Origin: Cryptomeria japonica
Lineage: Eukaryota > Streptophyta > Pinopsida > Cupressales > Cupressaceae
Direction of reading: 5' to 3'
DNA length: 40,500 nucleotides
Assembly (NCBI RefSeq): GCF_030272615.1
Contig: NC_081405.1
Coordinates: 474,830,008-474,870,507, forward strand
Shown here piece by piece: positions 20,971 to 31,410 of this stretch; the stretch's first letter is position 1, and the number at the start of each line of letters is the position of its first letter. The notes under the pieces are model-generated. The model worked only from the letters and a program-made list of their open reading frames with translations. It searched no databases and was not told where the DNA came from. A program made the translations under genes and the position numbers.

Positions 20971-22935
20971 GCTACCTTGGAAGATTCGGTTGGTGCTTTT
21001 TCCTATCAGAAGGAGTTGTGTATGTCGAAGATGTAAGAGCCTACATTCATTATCATATTGAGGATTTGGGAACATCTGATATCAAGAGAATGTACATGAG
21101 TGAGCTAATGGGATATTCTAGAAAGATTAAGCCCGAGTACAAGCACATTGAGGATTTAGGGTTTACCGACATTCTAGACATTCCAGAATTCAAAGATGAA
21201 ATTTTTAGGTATATTTTGAGAAGAGTGCATGGAGAGTTTATCTGGCTAGATAGACCATATAAGATTATAAATGAAGCCATCAGGGCAATCACCAGTTTAC
21301 CACAGGTTGGGCAGCATTCAGATAAGAAGGTTTCTAATGATCATGTCAACAAGATTACCGATGCAACATCTGACAGGTGATCTATGAGAATCAACACTAT
21401 CACCAACACAGACATCAGATTCAGAAGCATGATTATTGGGTATAAGGTAACTCAATCAAACCAAAAAAATTATGTTTCTAGCTCCTGCATTTTCGTAGCT
21501 TATAAGATGATGAGGGAAAATGAGAAATCGGATCTATATGGTTGGATGTTGGATGAACTGTTGATAAACCTAGGAAAGATTAAAGGAGAAAAGAAAGGGA
21601 CTTTCTGGTATGGTAACCTAATTGTCTGTTTAATGCTATTTCTCATGATTGAAAATCCCAGTTTTGGGAAGAGGCAATGGGCATTTGATATCCCGATAGG
21701 GAGGCAACTGAAATAATTAATTGCTTCATTAGGAAGTCAAAGAGATGAAAAATTATGGGGTTATTTTAAGGCATTCCAGAAGGCTATGAAATCTAGAGCA
21801 AAGGTTCCAAAGCACATTGTTGAAAAATACTCAATTGACATATGCTTCATGGTGAAGAAAGATGAAACACTCATGGAAGCGGTCAAACCCTGGAAGATCT
21901 GGATTGAGGAGATGGGTTATGAAGTTGATGCATAGATCCTTGATGCTTATGCAAAGATGTTGATTGATGCACCTATTGATGAATTTGAGAAGCCATGTGT
22001 TACTGCTAAGAAGAAGACTCAAGAGGTTGAAATTGAGTTCAACTTGAAGAAGAGAGAGAAGCAGGAAGGAAAGGCAAGAAAGTTTCATAGGACATCAAAG
22101 CATTGATTGATGATGTCCCAAAGAAAGGTAGGAAGAGAAAAGAACCAAAAGTATTCATTGAGCCTATTGCAGCAGAGTCTACATCTGAAGATGACACACC
22201 CATGGCTTTCAAAAGGGCTATAAGGAAGAACACGGAAGAAACCAAGGTGGAGGCTAAAAAGAAATTGGTTAGGAAAGTTACATTCAAGTTACCAGCACAA
22301 AAGAAAGCACCAAAAGTAACACATTTAGCTCCATCCGGTACTGGAAGAAGAAAGAAGAAGGATGACATTGATCTGCCAATTGAATCTGGTAATATAACTA
22401 TCATTCCACCAAAAACTTGTGCATAATTAGTTGATGAAATTACTAAAGATGGTATGTTAAAGAATGTACAGTTTTATTATGAAAATTTAGAGGATGATGA
22501 ACAAAGAGAGATAGAGGAAGCAATATTGTTATATTTCGATATTTATAAGAAAGCCTTGATAGAAATTGAAAACCAAATACTAGCAAAATTGTATGATATG
22601 TTAGATGCTAGGAGACTATCAACAATGCAAGAAGACAAGCATATAAAGATACGAGAGTTGTTATCATTTTGTGTTTCTATTTCACCAAAGGAGATGGATA
22701 GGACTGAGGTTACAGATAGGAAAATATTTAACAACAAACATAGAATAATCAGCCTTATGTTAGGAAGAGTAAATGAGATAATCAAGGAGACCCACAAGGA
22801 TTGGGTTAAGTTCTTTGAGGAGAACCGTGGTTTTTATACTTCACTAGACACTAAGACAGATACTGCAGACATCTCGGTTGAAGGAAATGGAAAGGGTATT
22901 ATGGGTACTTCACCCTCAATTTTGAAAAACATTAA
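20971..22935 (+). pseudogene. Element A second protein, main part (unknown family)
   Basis: This continues from 8942-9048 after element B. One frameshift lies before 21018 and another near 22090. In-frame stops are at 21378 (TGA), 21714 (TAA), 21933 (TAG) and 22423 (TAA). The first ~350 residues look globular, with phrases such as VEDVRAYIHYHIEDLG, GEFIWLDRPYKIINEAI, IFVAYKMMREN and KGTFWYGNLIVCLML. A Lys/Glu-rich, probably nuclear-targeting stretch follows (22000-22370, PKKGRKRKEPK), then a helical region up to element D at 22936. The reading resumes in the same frame at 25303. Removing B and D gives about 1,060 codons in all. I do not recognise the domain. It may belong with the extra proteins of large plant retrotransposons. 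Confidence 0.65.
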
Positions 22936-23264
22936 TGTTAGAGTAATCTTTTATTAGCTAATAATTATTTATTTAATTATTAGTCTATTATACTCTATGC
23001 TTAAGCTAAACTTAGGAATCTTATAATTCTTTAGGGTTTTCACCTTTAGGGTTTCGAGTATCCTCTTATAAGGATTCTCTCTTTGTATTTTTATAACAAT
23101 TGTTATTATTGAATTGCATTCTTGTTGCACAATCAATATGACTCCTCTTTCTTGGATCTCTGAATTCTGACCTCCATAGTTTTTTTGCTTCTCTCCTTCT
23201 GTGACAGGTTTGCATGCAGGTGATCTTTGGGAGTTGTAGAGTTGATTTTTCCTCAACTCCAATA
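22936..23264 (+). repeat. 5' LTR of element D
   Basis: It starts TGTTAGAGTAATC and ends CAACTCCAATA next to the primer site. It differs from the 3' copy by roughly 15 substitutions and no length change. Confidence 0.9.
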
Positions 23265-23276
23265 TGGTATCAGAGC
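23265..23276 (+). other. Primer binding site of element D
   Basis: TGGTATCAGAGC directly abuts the LTR and is complementary to initiator Met-tRNA. Confidence 0.88.
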
Positions 23277-23373
23277 TCTAGATCTGCATGCCCCTATTCT
23301 CTTCATGATATTTTTTGGGCCTTGTTCTTCAGATCTGAGTATTTATGGGCTTGTGTAGTTTTTTTCTTCATTT

Positions 23374-23500
23374 CTGGGGGTAGCTGATTTTTTGATACAT
23401 TTTGGTGCCAAAAGGACCTCATGGTTGGATTTCCGTGTCTGGGGGTAGCTGATTTGTTGGTACATTTTTGGTGCCAAAAGGACCTCACGGTTGGATTCAG
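23374..23500 (+). repeat. Two-unit 65-bp tandem repeat in element D interior
   Basis: Units starting CTGGGGGTAGCTGATTT at 23374 and 23439 share the block GGTGCCAAAAGGACCTCA and GGTTGGATT. Further on, about 160 bases apart, a second pair shares TTTTTCAAAAAC and TTATATCAT (23753 and 23913). Confidence 0.85.
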
Positions 23501-24968
23501 AAGGTCGTTTCCATGAATTTTGATATATAATTCAACCTATTTCGGTGACAAGGGCATCTGGGCCATGATTTTTTCATTGGGATGCTTTACGAGGCACAAA
23601 AAATCCGTACGACTATACCTGCAAATGCGTAAAAAAAAATCGTGAAAAAAACAAAAACAAAACAAAAAAATAAAAAATAAAAATTTTACCTTCTTTTTGT
23701 CGTACAAGAGGGGTTTCTTTTCTTTTGGCCTTAACTTGGTCATACGGAGGCACTTTTTCAAAAACCTTATATCATCGGAAATCTCTTTCCGATCTCTATC
23801 CAGATCTAGAGGTTTGAACTTTTGATTTTTCTTTTTTAATGGCATTTTTTGCTGTCAAAGCCAAAGGTTCCTTTTTGCACTCTAGGAGACATAACTTGAC
23901 CATCCGAACTCCATTTTTCAAAAACTTTATATCATTGGAAATCTTATTTTGTGTTCTTTCCATTCATATGAGTTTTCTTTCTAGATTATACTCCAGGTAT
24001 ATTTTATTCAGTTTTTTGCTTTTCATCACTCTGGTGAATATCTTGGATGTTTCAAGTCCTGGGATCTCTTTCTTTGAGTAGGATGTCTCATTTTTTGTTG
24101 TTCTTTTTCTTTCCAGTCTTTTGTCTCTTTTGATCATTGTAGCATTGTATTTATGCAAACGCACTGAGATAAAGTGCCAATATGCATTGTATACTTGGGA
24201 TCTTGAATATTTTGTGCCTTATTGTACATGCACTACATTATAAAGTGCCATGGGGGGTTGATGTGTTTCTTTTTTTTCCATCTACCTTTGTCACGTGAGT
24301 GTTCCTTCCATGACATTAACCTCATGATGTGTGTCAAGTGAGTATTCCTTCCATGACACTATATACTTTCTTTGCAACTTTGATGTTCCTGGTTCTTCGT
24401 TGTGCAGTTCTTATTGGCCATTTTTTTTAGTGTACCTGTCCCTCTCCCTTTTCAGCATTATGGGGAGGTGTGTCATATTGTTCTAATGTTTCCTTGGTCT
24501 GATTGATCATCTCTTCAGGCTTTGGTGTTTCATGCTATCTGTATCTTCAAGTTCAATTGTTTGCCTTTTGTTTGCCATCTAATTTGAGTAATGTCATTTG
24601 AGGGCACTCATGCAGATTATAGTTTTCTCTACCTATTCATGTTCTATTTCAGTGGAGGTTCTTCAGATCGGCAGTTACTCTTCGACAATGTTTGCAGCTA
24701 TTTCATGTTTCAGTGGTGTTCTTCTTGCTCTTTTTTTGTTCCTATCTTCTGGAACACTCTTGTTTGGAGGCTTTCATCTCTTCTTAGAGAGGAGTTTTTT
24801 TCTCACAGGGTTTTCTCTTTTTTCTCCACTTTACAGAGATTTTATTATACTTGGGTACCTCATCAAGCCTAGTTGTCGAGACCCAATGTTGCTTTCTTGC
24901 ATTTTTTACATGTTTTTTTAGTCCTTAGTTGTTTTTTAACTACTCCCTAAGTTCATCTTAAGGGGGGG

Positions 24969-25297
24969 TGTTAGGGTAATCTTTTATTAGCTAATAATTA
25001 TTTATTTAATTATTAGTCTATTATACTCTATGCTTAAGCTAAACTTAGGAATCTTATAATTCTTTAGGGTTTTCACCTTTAGGGTTTTGAGTATCCTCTT
25101 ATAAGGATTCTCTCTTTGTATTTTTATAATAACTGTAATTATTGAATTGCATTCTTGTTGCACAATCAATATGACTCCCTTTTTTTGGATCTCTGAATTC
25201 TGGCCTCCATAGCTTTTTTGCTTCTCTCCTTTTGTGACAGGTTTGCATGCAGGTGATCTTTGAGATCTGTAGAGTTGATTTTTCCTCAACTCCTATA
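24969..25297 (+). repeat. 3' LTR of element D
   Basis: It starts TGTTAGGGTAATC after the G-rich polypurine run and ends CTCCTATA before ATTAA. Confidence 0.9.
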
Positions 25298-25302
25298 ATT
25301 AA

Positions 25303-26413
25303 TATAGTGTAAATTAAGCCCCCGATAGATACAAATGTACATGTAAATGTTGAGATACTGACAAATACAAAGAGTGTAAAGGTTGATAATGTACAAGATA
25401 CTAATTTTGAGGACAACAGTCCTTCGGATACAAATGTATAGGTTGAGTTTATAGTTCCTAGGGAGGAACCGACAGTTACTGAGACTGCACCAAGTGGTGA
25501 AACCACCGATTCAAGTGAGAAATCTATAAAGGATAAATCATCAGAGGAGAAGGAAGAGGAATCTGGTAGGGAACTAATAGTGAGTCCATCATTGTTGTCA
25601 ATTGATACCTCATAGGTTGAAAAGAAAAGCATAACCGAGATGAGCTCTACTGAACTCATGATGATGGCTACACAGAAAATGATGAAGGAGGGATCTATGG
25701 ATAAAGGGATTATTGATCATTCTATCACTATTTTGCATAGACTAGTCCCAGAGTGCAAGATTGATAGAGAAGCGAGCCCATCCAACAAGCTTAAGACAAT
25801 TAGAGAGCACATTTCAAAGGATTTCCAATCCTTGCAGCAGATATCAAACCAGCAAGCACCGGAGAGGTTCACACAGGCAAAAAGAGCTACATTTGATTAA
25901 GTGATTGAGTCTGAGAGGAAGAAGATTAATGAAAGGTTGAAATTGATAGATAATTCTTTGAAGCAGTGTACAAATATTTACAGAGTATGTTGTAACACAG
26001 ATGTTCTTACATTTAATTTGGATAAGAAGATTAAGAAATCTTTGGAGAAAATTGCAATTATGGCCAATTCTTTTGATGAATTGAATCCATTAACTACATC
26101 CATTGATGGTCAGATTTTGGTTTTGGAAGCCCAAATTTATGTTCTTGAGAAAGAAAAAGACAAAATCATAAGAAGAGAAAGAAGTCTTAGAGGTTTGGTG
26201 AGTCCCCTATTAGATTCACTTAGTGTGCATTAGGAGTGTATAGATCTAGTTGGTAAGCCCACATCGGCAGAGTTAAATGAGAAAGAGTCATTTGCACATA
26301 TGCTAAATGGACTTCAATCTATTTTTGGCACTTTCAAATCTGGTTGGGATACTTATCTTGAGCTATTGGAGAATGCATATCAAGATATTTTCAAATATAT
26401 TAAGCTTCAGTAA
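25303..26413 (+). pseudogene. Element A second protein, C-terminal coiled-coil part
   Basis: This continues in frame from 22935 across element D and ends at TAA 26411-26413. Stops occur at 25310 (TAA), 25439 (TAG), 25613 (TAG), 25898 (TAA) and 26231 (TAG). The first third is acidic and Ser/Thr-rich. The rest (from 25640) is Lys/Glu/Leu-rich and strongly helical, for example ILVLEAQIYVLEKEKDKIIRRERSL near 26105-26180, suggesting a coiled coil for oligomerisation. No catalytic motif is visible. The same overall order (globular, charged, coiled coil) is seen in the frame at 38946-40500. Confidence 0.6.
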
Positions 26414-26701
26414 GTTATTTTTGGGACATTCATTGTATAGTATCTTTCATTCTTCGTCCCAGTTTTAGATTTTTGGTATTCTTTTTTTTATGGCGTTGAT
26501 GTCAAAGGGGGAGTGATATAGATGTGAAAAAGAAAAAGGGAGTTGTATACATTAGGGGGAGATATGGAAAACTATGGAAGTATGGAGTATTTTGTATTGA
26601 TGGATATTCATCTCAGGGGGGACAGATTCTGGATGAAACCGGCAGATGAAACCATGATCATTTTTCATATGAGTGTTGCCATCAATGCCAAAAGGGGAGA
26701 T
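26414..26701 (+). other. Element A 3' untranslated region with several purine blocks
   Basis: It has no coding signal. Purine-rich blocks occur near 26505 (CAAAGGGGGAG), 26554 (AGGGGGAGA), 26615 (AGGGGGGA) and 26690 (AAAAGGGGAGA). Only the last abuts the 3' LTR and is taken as the working polypurine tract. Confidence 0.6.
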
Positions 26702-27621
26702 TGTTGGCAATTGACACTCAATTGGTTGGTTTCACTATGTCGTTATTCATGGAAACATTGATATCTTGTTCTGGCTTCATGTTTTGGGTTAGTTGTGTAC
26801 CAATAGGCACTTCATAGACACTTCACTGGCACCGGTAGGATGGAAAGCTTTCTTTTGCTACCGTCAATGTAAGCCGACATGGTTAAGAATCAGGTTATCA
26901 TTATTGGAGGCCAACATCTTTTGGATCTGGCATCGGCAATTATTTTTTGATATTCATGTGTTTATGTTATCTAGCTGACTTGTATTTTGATATTGTAAAT
27001 ATCTTTGTAAGTCATTATAAGGCATGATAAATTGTATAGGGTATATAGGTCAGTTGGATAGATTATTTTGTGTTGTAATGGTATGGATGCGAATATGGAT
27101 GATAAGTAATGTGAAATATATCAGAGAGATCATGTATGTGAGGATATTTTGGTAAAGGGTTATTCTGGTGAAGGGTTTAGGGTTTCAAACCAGAACAGAC
27201 AGAGCTTAACTGGAATTGTATTCAAGTATGCTATCTTTGCAGTTCATTCATTTCTCCGGATTGTAGTCTGGATTTATATGTAGGTAGTGAGGCTCCTTTT
27301 GTGATTGAGCAGTGTGCTCTAGGTTGTAAGTCTTCCTACAAGTGCAGGCCCCTATATTTTGTAATAGCTCTTCATATGGCTAGTGTATTGATATTATGGG
27401 TCATAAATCCCACCATGTTTTTTCTTTTTTGAGGTTTTCCACCTATAATTCTATGTGTTATGGTGTTCATTTATGTGATTGTGTTATTGGTTGCTTTACT
27501 TCTTTCAGTTTTGTATGTACCGGTATACCAGTTGGTGTATGCATGTTTTAATAAGGCTAAAATTGATCATACTGGTAGAACACTGATTCACCCCCCCTCT
27601 CAGTGTTCTTGGATTCCAACA
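26702..27621 (+). repeat. 3' LTR of element A
   Basis: It starts TGTTGGCAATTGACAC and ends ...TTCCAACA before CCACC. It carries the 7-C run followed by TCTCAGTG. By eye it differs from the 5' LTR at around a tenth of positions, including a 16-bp insertion near 27160 (TTATTCTGGTGAAGGG). Confidence 0.85.
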
Positions 27622-30003
27622 CCACCCCCGTGCCAGGAGATGACACAAGATCCAATGCATACTCTAGATTTAGGTAGACATCTAACAACCAAAGGAAAGA
27701 CCCATACAACAAGGAACACTAAGCAAACATAGAATAACCAAATGATAACAATCAACGCAAATCCTCAAGAGGCAACACAACCAAGCAAGACTCAAGGCGC
27801 TAGGACCTACATGTAGGGAGAAAGAGTGTCATCACATGCAAAATGTGGGTACCTGGGTCCCAGTATTGAATGTCCCAATGTAGATGTGGAGCCATCTCAA
27901 CCTTTATGGAGTGAGGGAGATTAGCTTACCTGGGTTACCAAGGCCTTCCCAGTCCTATCTCGGTCCACCACCGCAGGGTAAGGCAAAGGGGCCAACATAA
28001 TTTTATTCTTATTAAGATCGACTATTCTACCCAACTTAAGTGTTATTAATTAAGTTATCACTTGTTTATATTGGCAAACTTCTTGTGCGATATCAAGTGA
28101 TCTAGACCTCAGGTACACCTAACAGTCCACTCCACGTGATCCCAGTCACTCACTAAGAAGCCCACTCTCCCCTTAGCATGCACCTAGACCTTAGGGTAAC
28201 AACGTAAAATATTTCAACATATCCATAGGCTCACAATAATACAAGACCTGGCTCACCAAGGTATCCAAACCAATCCAACTGAAATCATCATACAAGAATC
28301 TAATAAATGAGCCCAACTACAAGATAATCACATACATAAACCAACTAATCAAAATAACCAATAATCAGTCAATGAAATGGACCTAGAACATCTCAGGTAT
28401 CAGTAAACAGCCTTTGGATTTTGGAAACCAAGAACATAAATATGGAAAATGAACTAAAACTGGCAAACTGACTCAATTGACAGATTGGCGCATTTACACT
28501 ACAGATTGGCGCATTTACACTACAGATTAGCGCATTTATACAATCCTTCAGTGCATATGTCTAATTATTCAGTGCATGTATCCAATCCTACAACGCATAT
28601 GTTCAATCATTTAGCGCATACATTTGACAGATTAGCACATATGTTTAAATGTTTGGAACATATGTTAAATAAAGTAGCACATATGTTCTTTGTTTTAGTG
28701 CATTTGTACACAAGACCAGAAAACTCAAAAAACAGAAGATTAAATTGTAAATTGGAAAATAAAATCAGACAAATAAGTTTAAGTCTTGAAAATACAACCA
28801 AAAGGGACACAAATCCAATACGAAACTAAGGAACATAAATTCCACACTCAAAATAAACTCATTTGAGGCAAAATCCAACTCAAAAATAATTACTCCAAAC
28901 AATTTATAACCATGAAAACTCACATGAAACCAAATATAAAGCTCCTGGCCAACTAAGAAACCAAATAGCTTCTAGAATCCAAAGCCTAGCCTTCAAACCC
29001 AAAAAGAATCATATCCAAGGAAGCAAAATGCACAAACACAACAAAGCAGAGTTAGACATACACGGCAATCAAAATATTCAGACAAATATATTGTCCCCAA
29101 AATATATTATAAACTATCTATTTTATTCATTCTATGAAATATTATTTATCCAAAACTATATTAAGTAAATATTTATCTCCCAAACAACCTGGAAGACAAT
29201 CTTTCTTGAAAATAAAATTCTTAAGAAGAGGATTTCTCCAACCTGGAAGATAGAAGTAATGGAAAAGAAAATTTGAAGAAGCATAATCCACAATCCAAGA
29301 AGCCAAGACATCCCCAATCTCCAAATATTCAAGCAAAAATACAAACTTGCAAGAGAAAACCGGAAAATGCTCACCCGACAAAATACACAGGAAAGCCAAT
29401 AAATAGAAAATCAAATCATAAACTATAGAATATATCAGCCATTCAAAATATTACAAAATAATATCTTACCAACCTTTCACATAAACCAAGGTAAGAATAA
29501 TAAAATACTATTTAATGAACTTACCCAATAATTCAGCCAATAAAATAAGAGGGTAAGTAGAAAGAATATATTAATTACCCCAAAGTGTAAAAAGAGAAAT
29601 AATAATAATACACATGGTACAATTATCTATAAAATCTCATCAACAAAATAGCCAAGGGTGTATAAACAAACACCCAAATTAATAGATAATATTTATCCAA
29701 TGATCATAAATCAATAAATACTTAATCAGTAATATAAAATCACTTATTAAATATAAACCCCAATAAATAAATAAACCAAGGGCTATAAATTAAAGCCACA
29801 ATTAAATATAATCAAAGGCTATATAAACAATCAAATATCAAAGCCTTGTTATTACAAAACAATATTAATAATAATTACAAAAACCATTATCTAATAAATA
29901 ATAAACATCCAATGATTATAAAATAATTTATCAACATTACTTCTTAACTATATTAAATATTATTACTAACTATTAATTTATTTTATCTGCAACAAGAAAA
30001 GTA
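27622..30003 (+). repeat. TGTAATGCCC repeat copy 2, right part, noncoding and AT-rich
   Basis: It resumes after the CCACC duplication with sequence that matches copy 1 (5600-5615: CCATGCTAGGAGAT against CGTGCCAGGAGAT). It is AT-rich beyond 28200 and very AT-rich from 29400 to 29990. It contains an exact 21-bp array at 28480-28710. The right boundary is probably near 29990 (TCTGCAACA), where the LINE reading begins, but no target duplication was found. TGTAATGCCC...GCAACA would make a ~3.2-kb LTR-like unit. No gene is supported: the frame at 28485-28829 is a reading of the array. Confidence 0.5.
28480..28710 (+). repeat. Eleven-unit, exactly 21-bp phased array, core GCGCATATGT
   Basis: The CAT of each unit falls at 28491, 28512, 28533, 28554, 28575, 28596, 28617, 28638, 28659, 28680 and 28701, an unbroken 21-base step. 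The first two units are identical (ACAGATTGGCGCATTTACACT less edges) and later ones diverge to cores such as AGCACATATGTT. Read in one frame it gives a heptad with invariant His. The reading has no other protein-like property. Confidence 0.9.
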
Positions 30004-30296
30004 ATGGAGAGCTCGCGTGGAGGTGGAGCAAGCGACAACGGAAGAATTCAAATTTCAAATTCTCTGCAAGGCGGGAACTCTGGTTCCAATGGTGGGAGCG
30101 GCCAGAACGATGGAGCTGGTCCTATGGGGGAGAAGGGCAAGCCTCCAGATATTCTACAGGCTGGTGGTACTCTGCCAGAGAAGAATGTGGATTCTGGAAA
30201 CACGGTGGGGCGGTCCAATGGGGGGTCCAGCCCATGTGAAGAGGTATTGGAGAATGGAAAAGAACTTAGAAAGTGGTCATCCCTCTTTGGAACTAG
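30004..30296 (+). pseudogene. LINE ORF1 N-terminal fragment
   Basis: ATG 30004 opens 98 codons of a Gly/Ser/Asn-rich, low-complexity protein ending ELRKWSSLFGTS, where the LTR of element C begins. A disordered N-terminus followed by a W-S-x-L-F phrase is what plant L1-type ORF1 proteins show before the DUF4283 domain. The matching DUF4283/CCHC part resumes beyond the copia fragment at about 33485. Base composition here is far more GC-rich than the AT-rich repeat to the left. Linking the two halves is inference: about a hundred or more codons would be missing between them. Confidence 0.6.
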
Positions 30297-31354
30297 TGTT
30301 GGTATTTTGGTATGGTTTTGTCATTGATGTCAACACCTACTAGAACACTAGCACTTTGGAGATCCAGCAACATTCATCGGCAAGCAAGTAACTATTGCAC
30401 AGTTACTAATATATGGTTCACCGGCAGGATAATGTTCACCAGCACTTGGAATGATATGGAAGACACTCGGTAATGTCGAAGACATTGTGTGGACACTTTG
30501 TTTTGAAGAATTAATCATTGGTATATTCATATTTGCATATTTTATTTTACAAGCAAATAGGTCCAGGGTTATCCAGGGTTACATCAGTAGGTTTATCTTT
30601 TCCAAATCAGCATGGCACGCTATGGAGATGATTTATTATTGTTGTAAATGCATTAAGCCGACATGTTCAATCGGTTATTGCATCGGATATTATATTGTTT
30701 GTAAAATGTTTTTATTGTAATAACTTGTAGAGCCGACCTACTAAAATTGGTCTTAGGTTATGGTATAAATGTAAGATCTTATTTGTAAGATCGAATGTGG
30801 AAGGGGAAGAAGAATTGTGAAAAGGTATATGCGAGATTAAGCAGAGGTATACACAAAGACATCATTTGAAGGTGAAGATAGGTTTTTGTAGAAGCATATC
30901 AGCATTACACCGGTACTGAATCCAGCATATGAAGATGCTATTTTGTACAGTACATTCTTATTGGATTTAACCATCCAACTGTAGTCAGTGTGACTCCCAT
31001 TTTGTGATTGAGCAGTGAGCTCTAGGCTGTTGGCCTTTCTGCATGTACAGACCCTATTTATGTACACTTACTATCTGCAATAGTATCATCTGATTGTGGG
31101 TAAGGTTTCCCACCATGGTTTTTCCCCTTACAGGGTTTCCACGTACAAATATTGGTGTTATGTGTTGTGGATGACTTTATGTTTATGTTTCATGCATTAA
31201 TCTTTACCAATATAGCAATTTACTGTTAACACTGTCTACTGGCATACTTAACTGGTTTACCAGTATTAAGCATTAAGTTGGTTAAATGGTTTTTGGTTTG
31301 AATTTATTAGACAACTAATTTACCCCCCCTCTCAGTTGTCTCCGGGACCTAACA
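30297..31354 (+). repeat. 5' LTR of element C
   Basis: It runs from TGTTGGTATTTTGG to CCTAACA. TATAAAT lies at 30764-30770. Near its end it has the C7-TCTCAG motif (31323-31336) also found in the LTRs of element A. Open frames at 30348-31067 are LTR readings. Confidence 0.82.
30764..30770 (+). promoter_or_regulatory. TATA-like box in LTR of element C
   Basis: TATAAAT in the context GGTATAAATG, the same context as in the solo LTR at 756. Prediction only. Confidence 0.45.
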
Positions 31355-31356
31355 AT

Positions 31357-31368
31357 TGGTATTAGAGC
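31357..31368 (+). other. Primer binding site of element C
   Basis: TGGTATTAGAGC differs by one C-to-T change from the standard initiator-Met primer site and lies two bases after the LTR. Confidence 0.85.
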
Positions 31369-31410
31369 ATAGTCCTCTTTTGCAGAAGTTTAACAACTTG
31401 AGGAGATCCA

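Larger units (their letters stand above)
22936..25297 (+). mobile_element. Element D: small non-autonomous LTR element (TRIM/SMART-like), 2.36 kb
   Basis: LTRs at 22936-23264 and 24969-25297 are both exactly 329 bp and differ at about 15 positions. ATTAA flanks it at 22931-22935 and 25298-25302. The primer site TGGTATCAGAGC (23265-23276) follows the 5' LTR directly and the polypurine run AAGGGGGGG (24960-24968) precedes the 3' LTR. Termini read TG...TA rather than TG...CA in both copies. The 1.7-kb interior has no supported gene: open frames at 24591-24921 are T-rich and hydrophobic without domains. Mobilisation by a copia element is inferred from the primer site. It interrupts the second protein of element A without changing its frame. 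Confidence 0.9.
6459..27621 (+). mobile_element. Element A: pol-less LTR retrotransposon, 21 kb including nested insertions
   Basis: LTRs at 6459-7382 and 26702-27621 are alignable end to end. The direct repeat CCACC lies at 6454-6458 and 27622-27626. The primer site TGGTATCAGAGCC (7385-7397) is complementary to initiator Met-tRNA, as in plant copia elements. A polypurine tract AAAAGGGGAGA (26690-26700) precedes the 3' LTR. Subtracting nested elements B and D leaves about 6.9 kb, coding for a coiled-coil/zinc-knuckle protein and a large unknown protein. No protease, integrase or RT is visible. LTR copies differ at roughly a tenth of positions by eye, so it is the oldest of the three nested elements. 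Copia affinity is inferred from the primer site, polypurine tract and LTR ends only. Confidence 0.85.

Noticed and set aside
24591-24921. Two overlapping hydrophobic frames in element D
   Set aside because: T-rich DNA gives Phe/Ser/Leu-rich readings. The two overlap and neither has a domain or a supported start.
28480-28710. CRISPR-like array
   Set aside because: Units of 21 bp have no separate spacers, the sequence is plant nuclear, and the units are diverged tandem copies.
30837-31067. Minus-strand frame in the LTR of element C
   Set aside because: It lies entirely in the LTR and has no domain.
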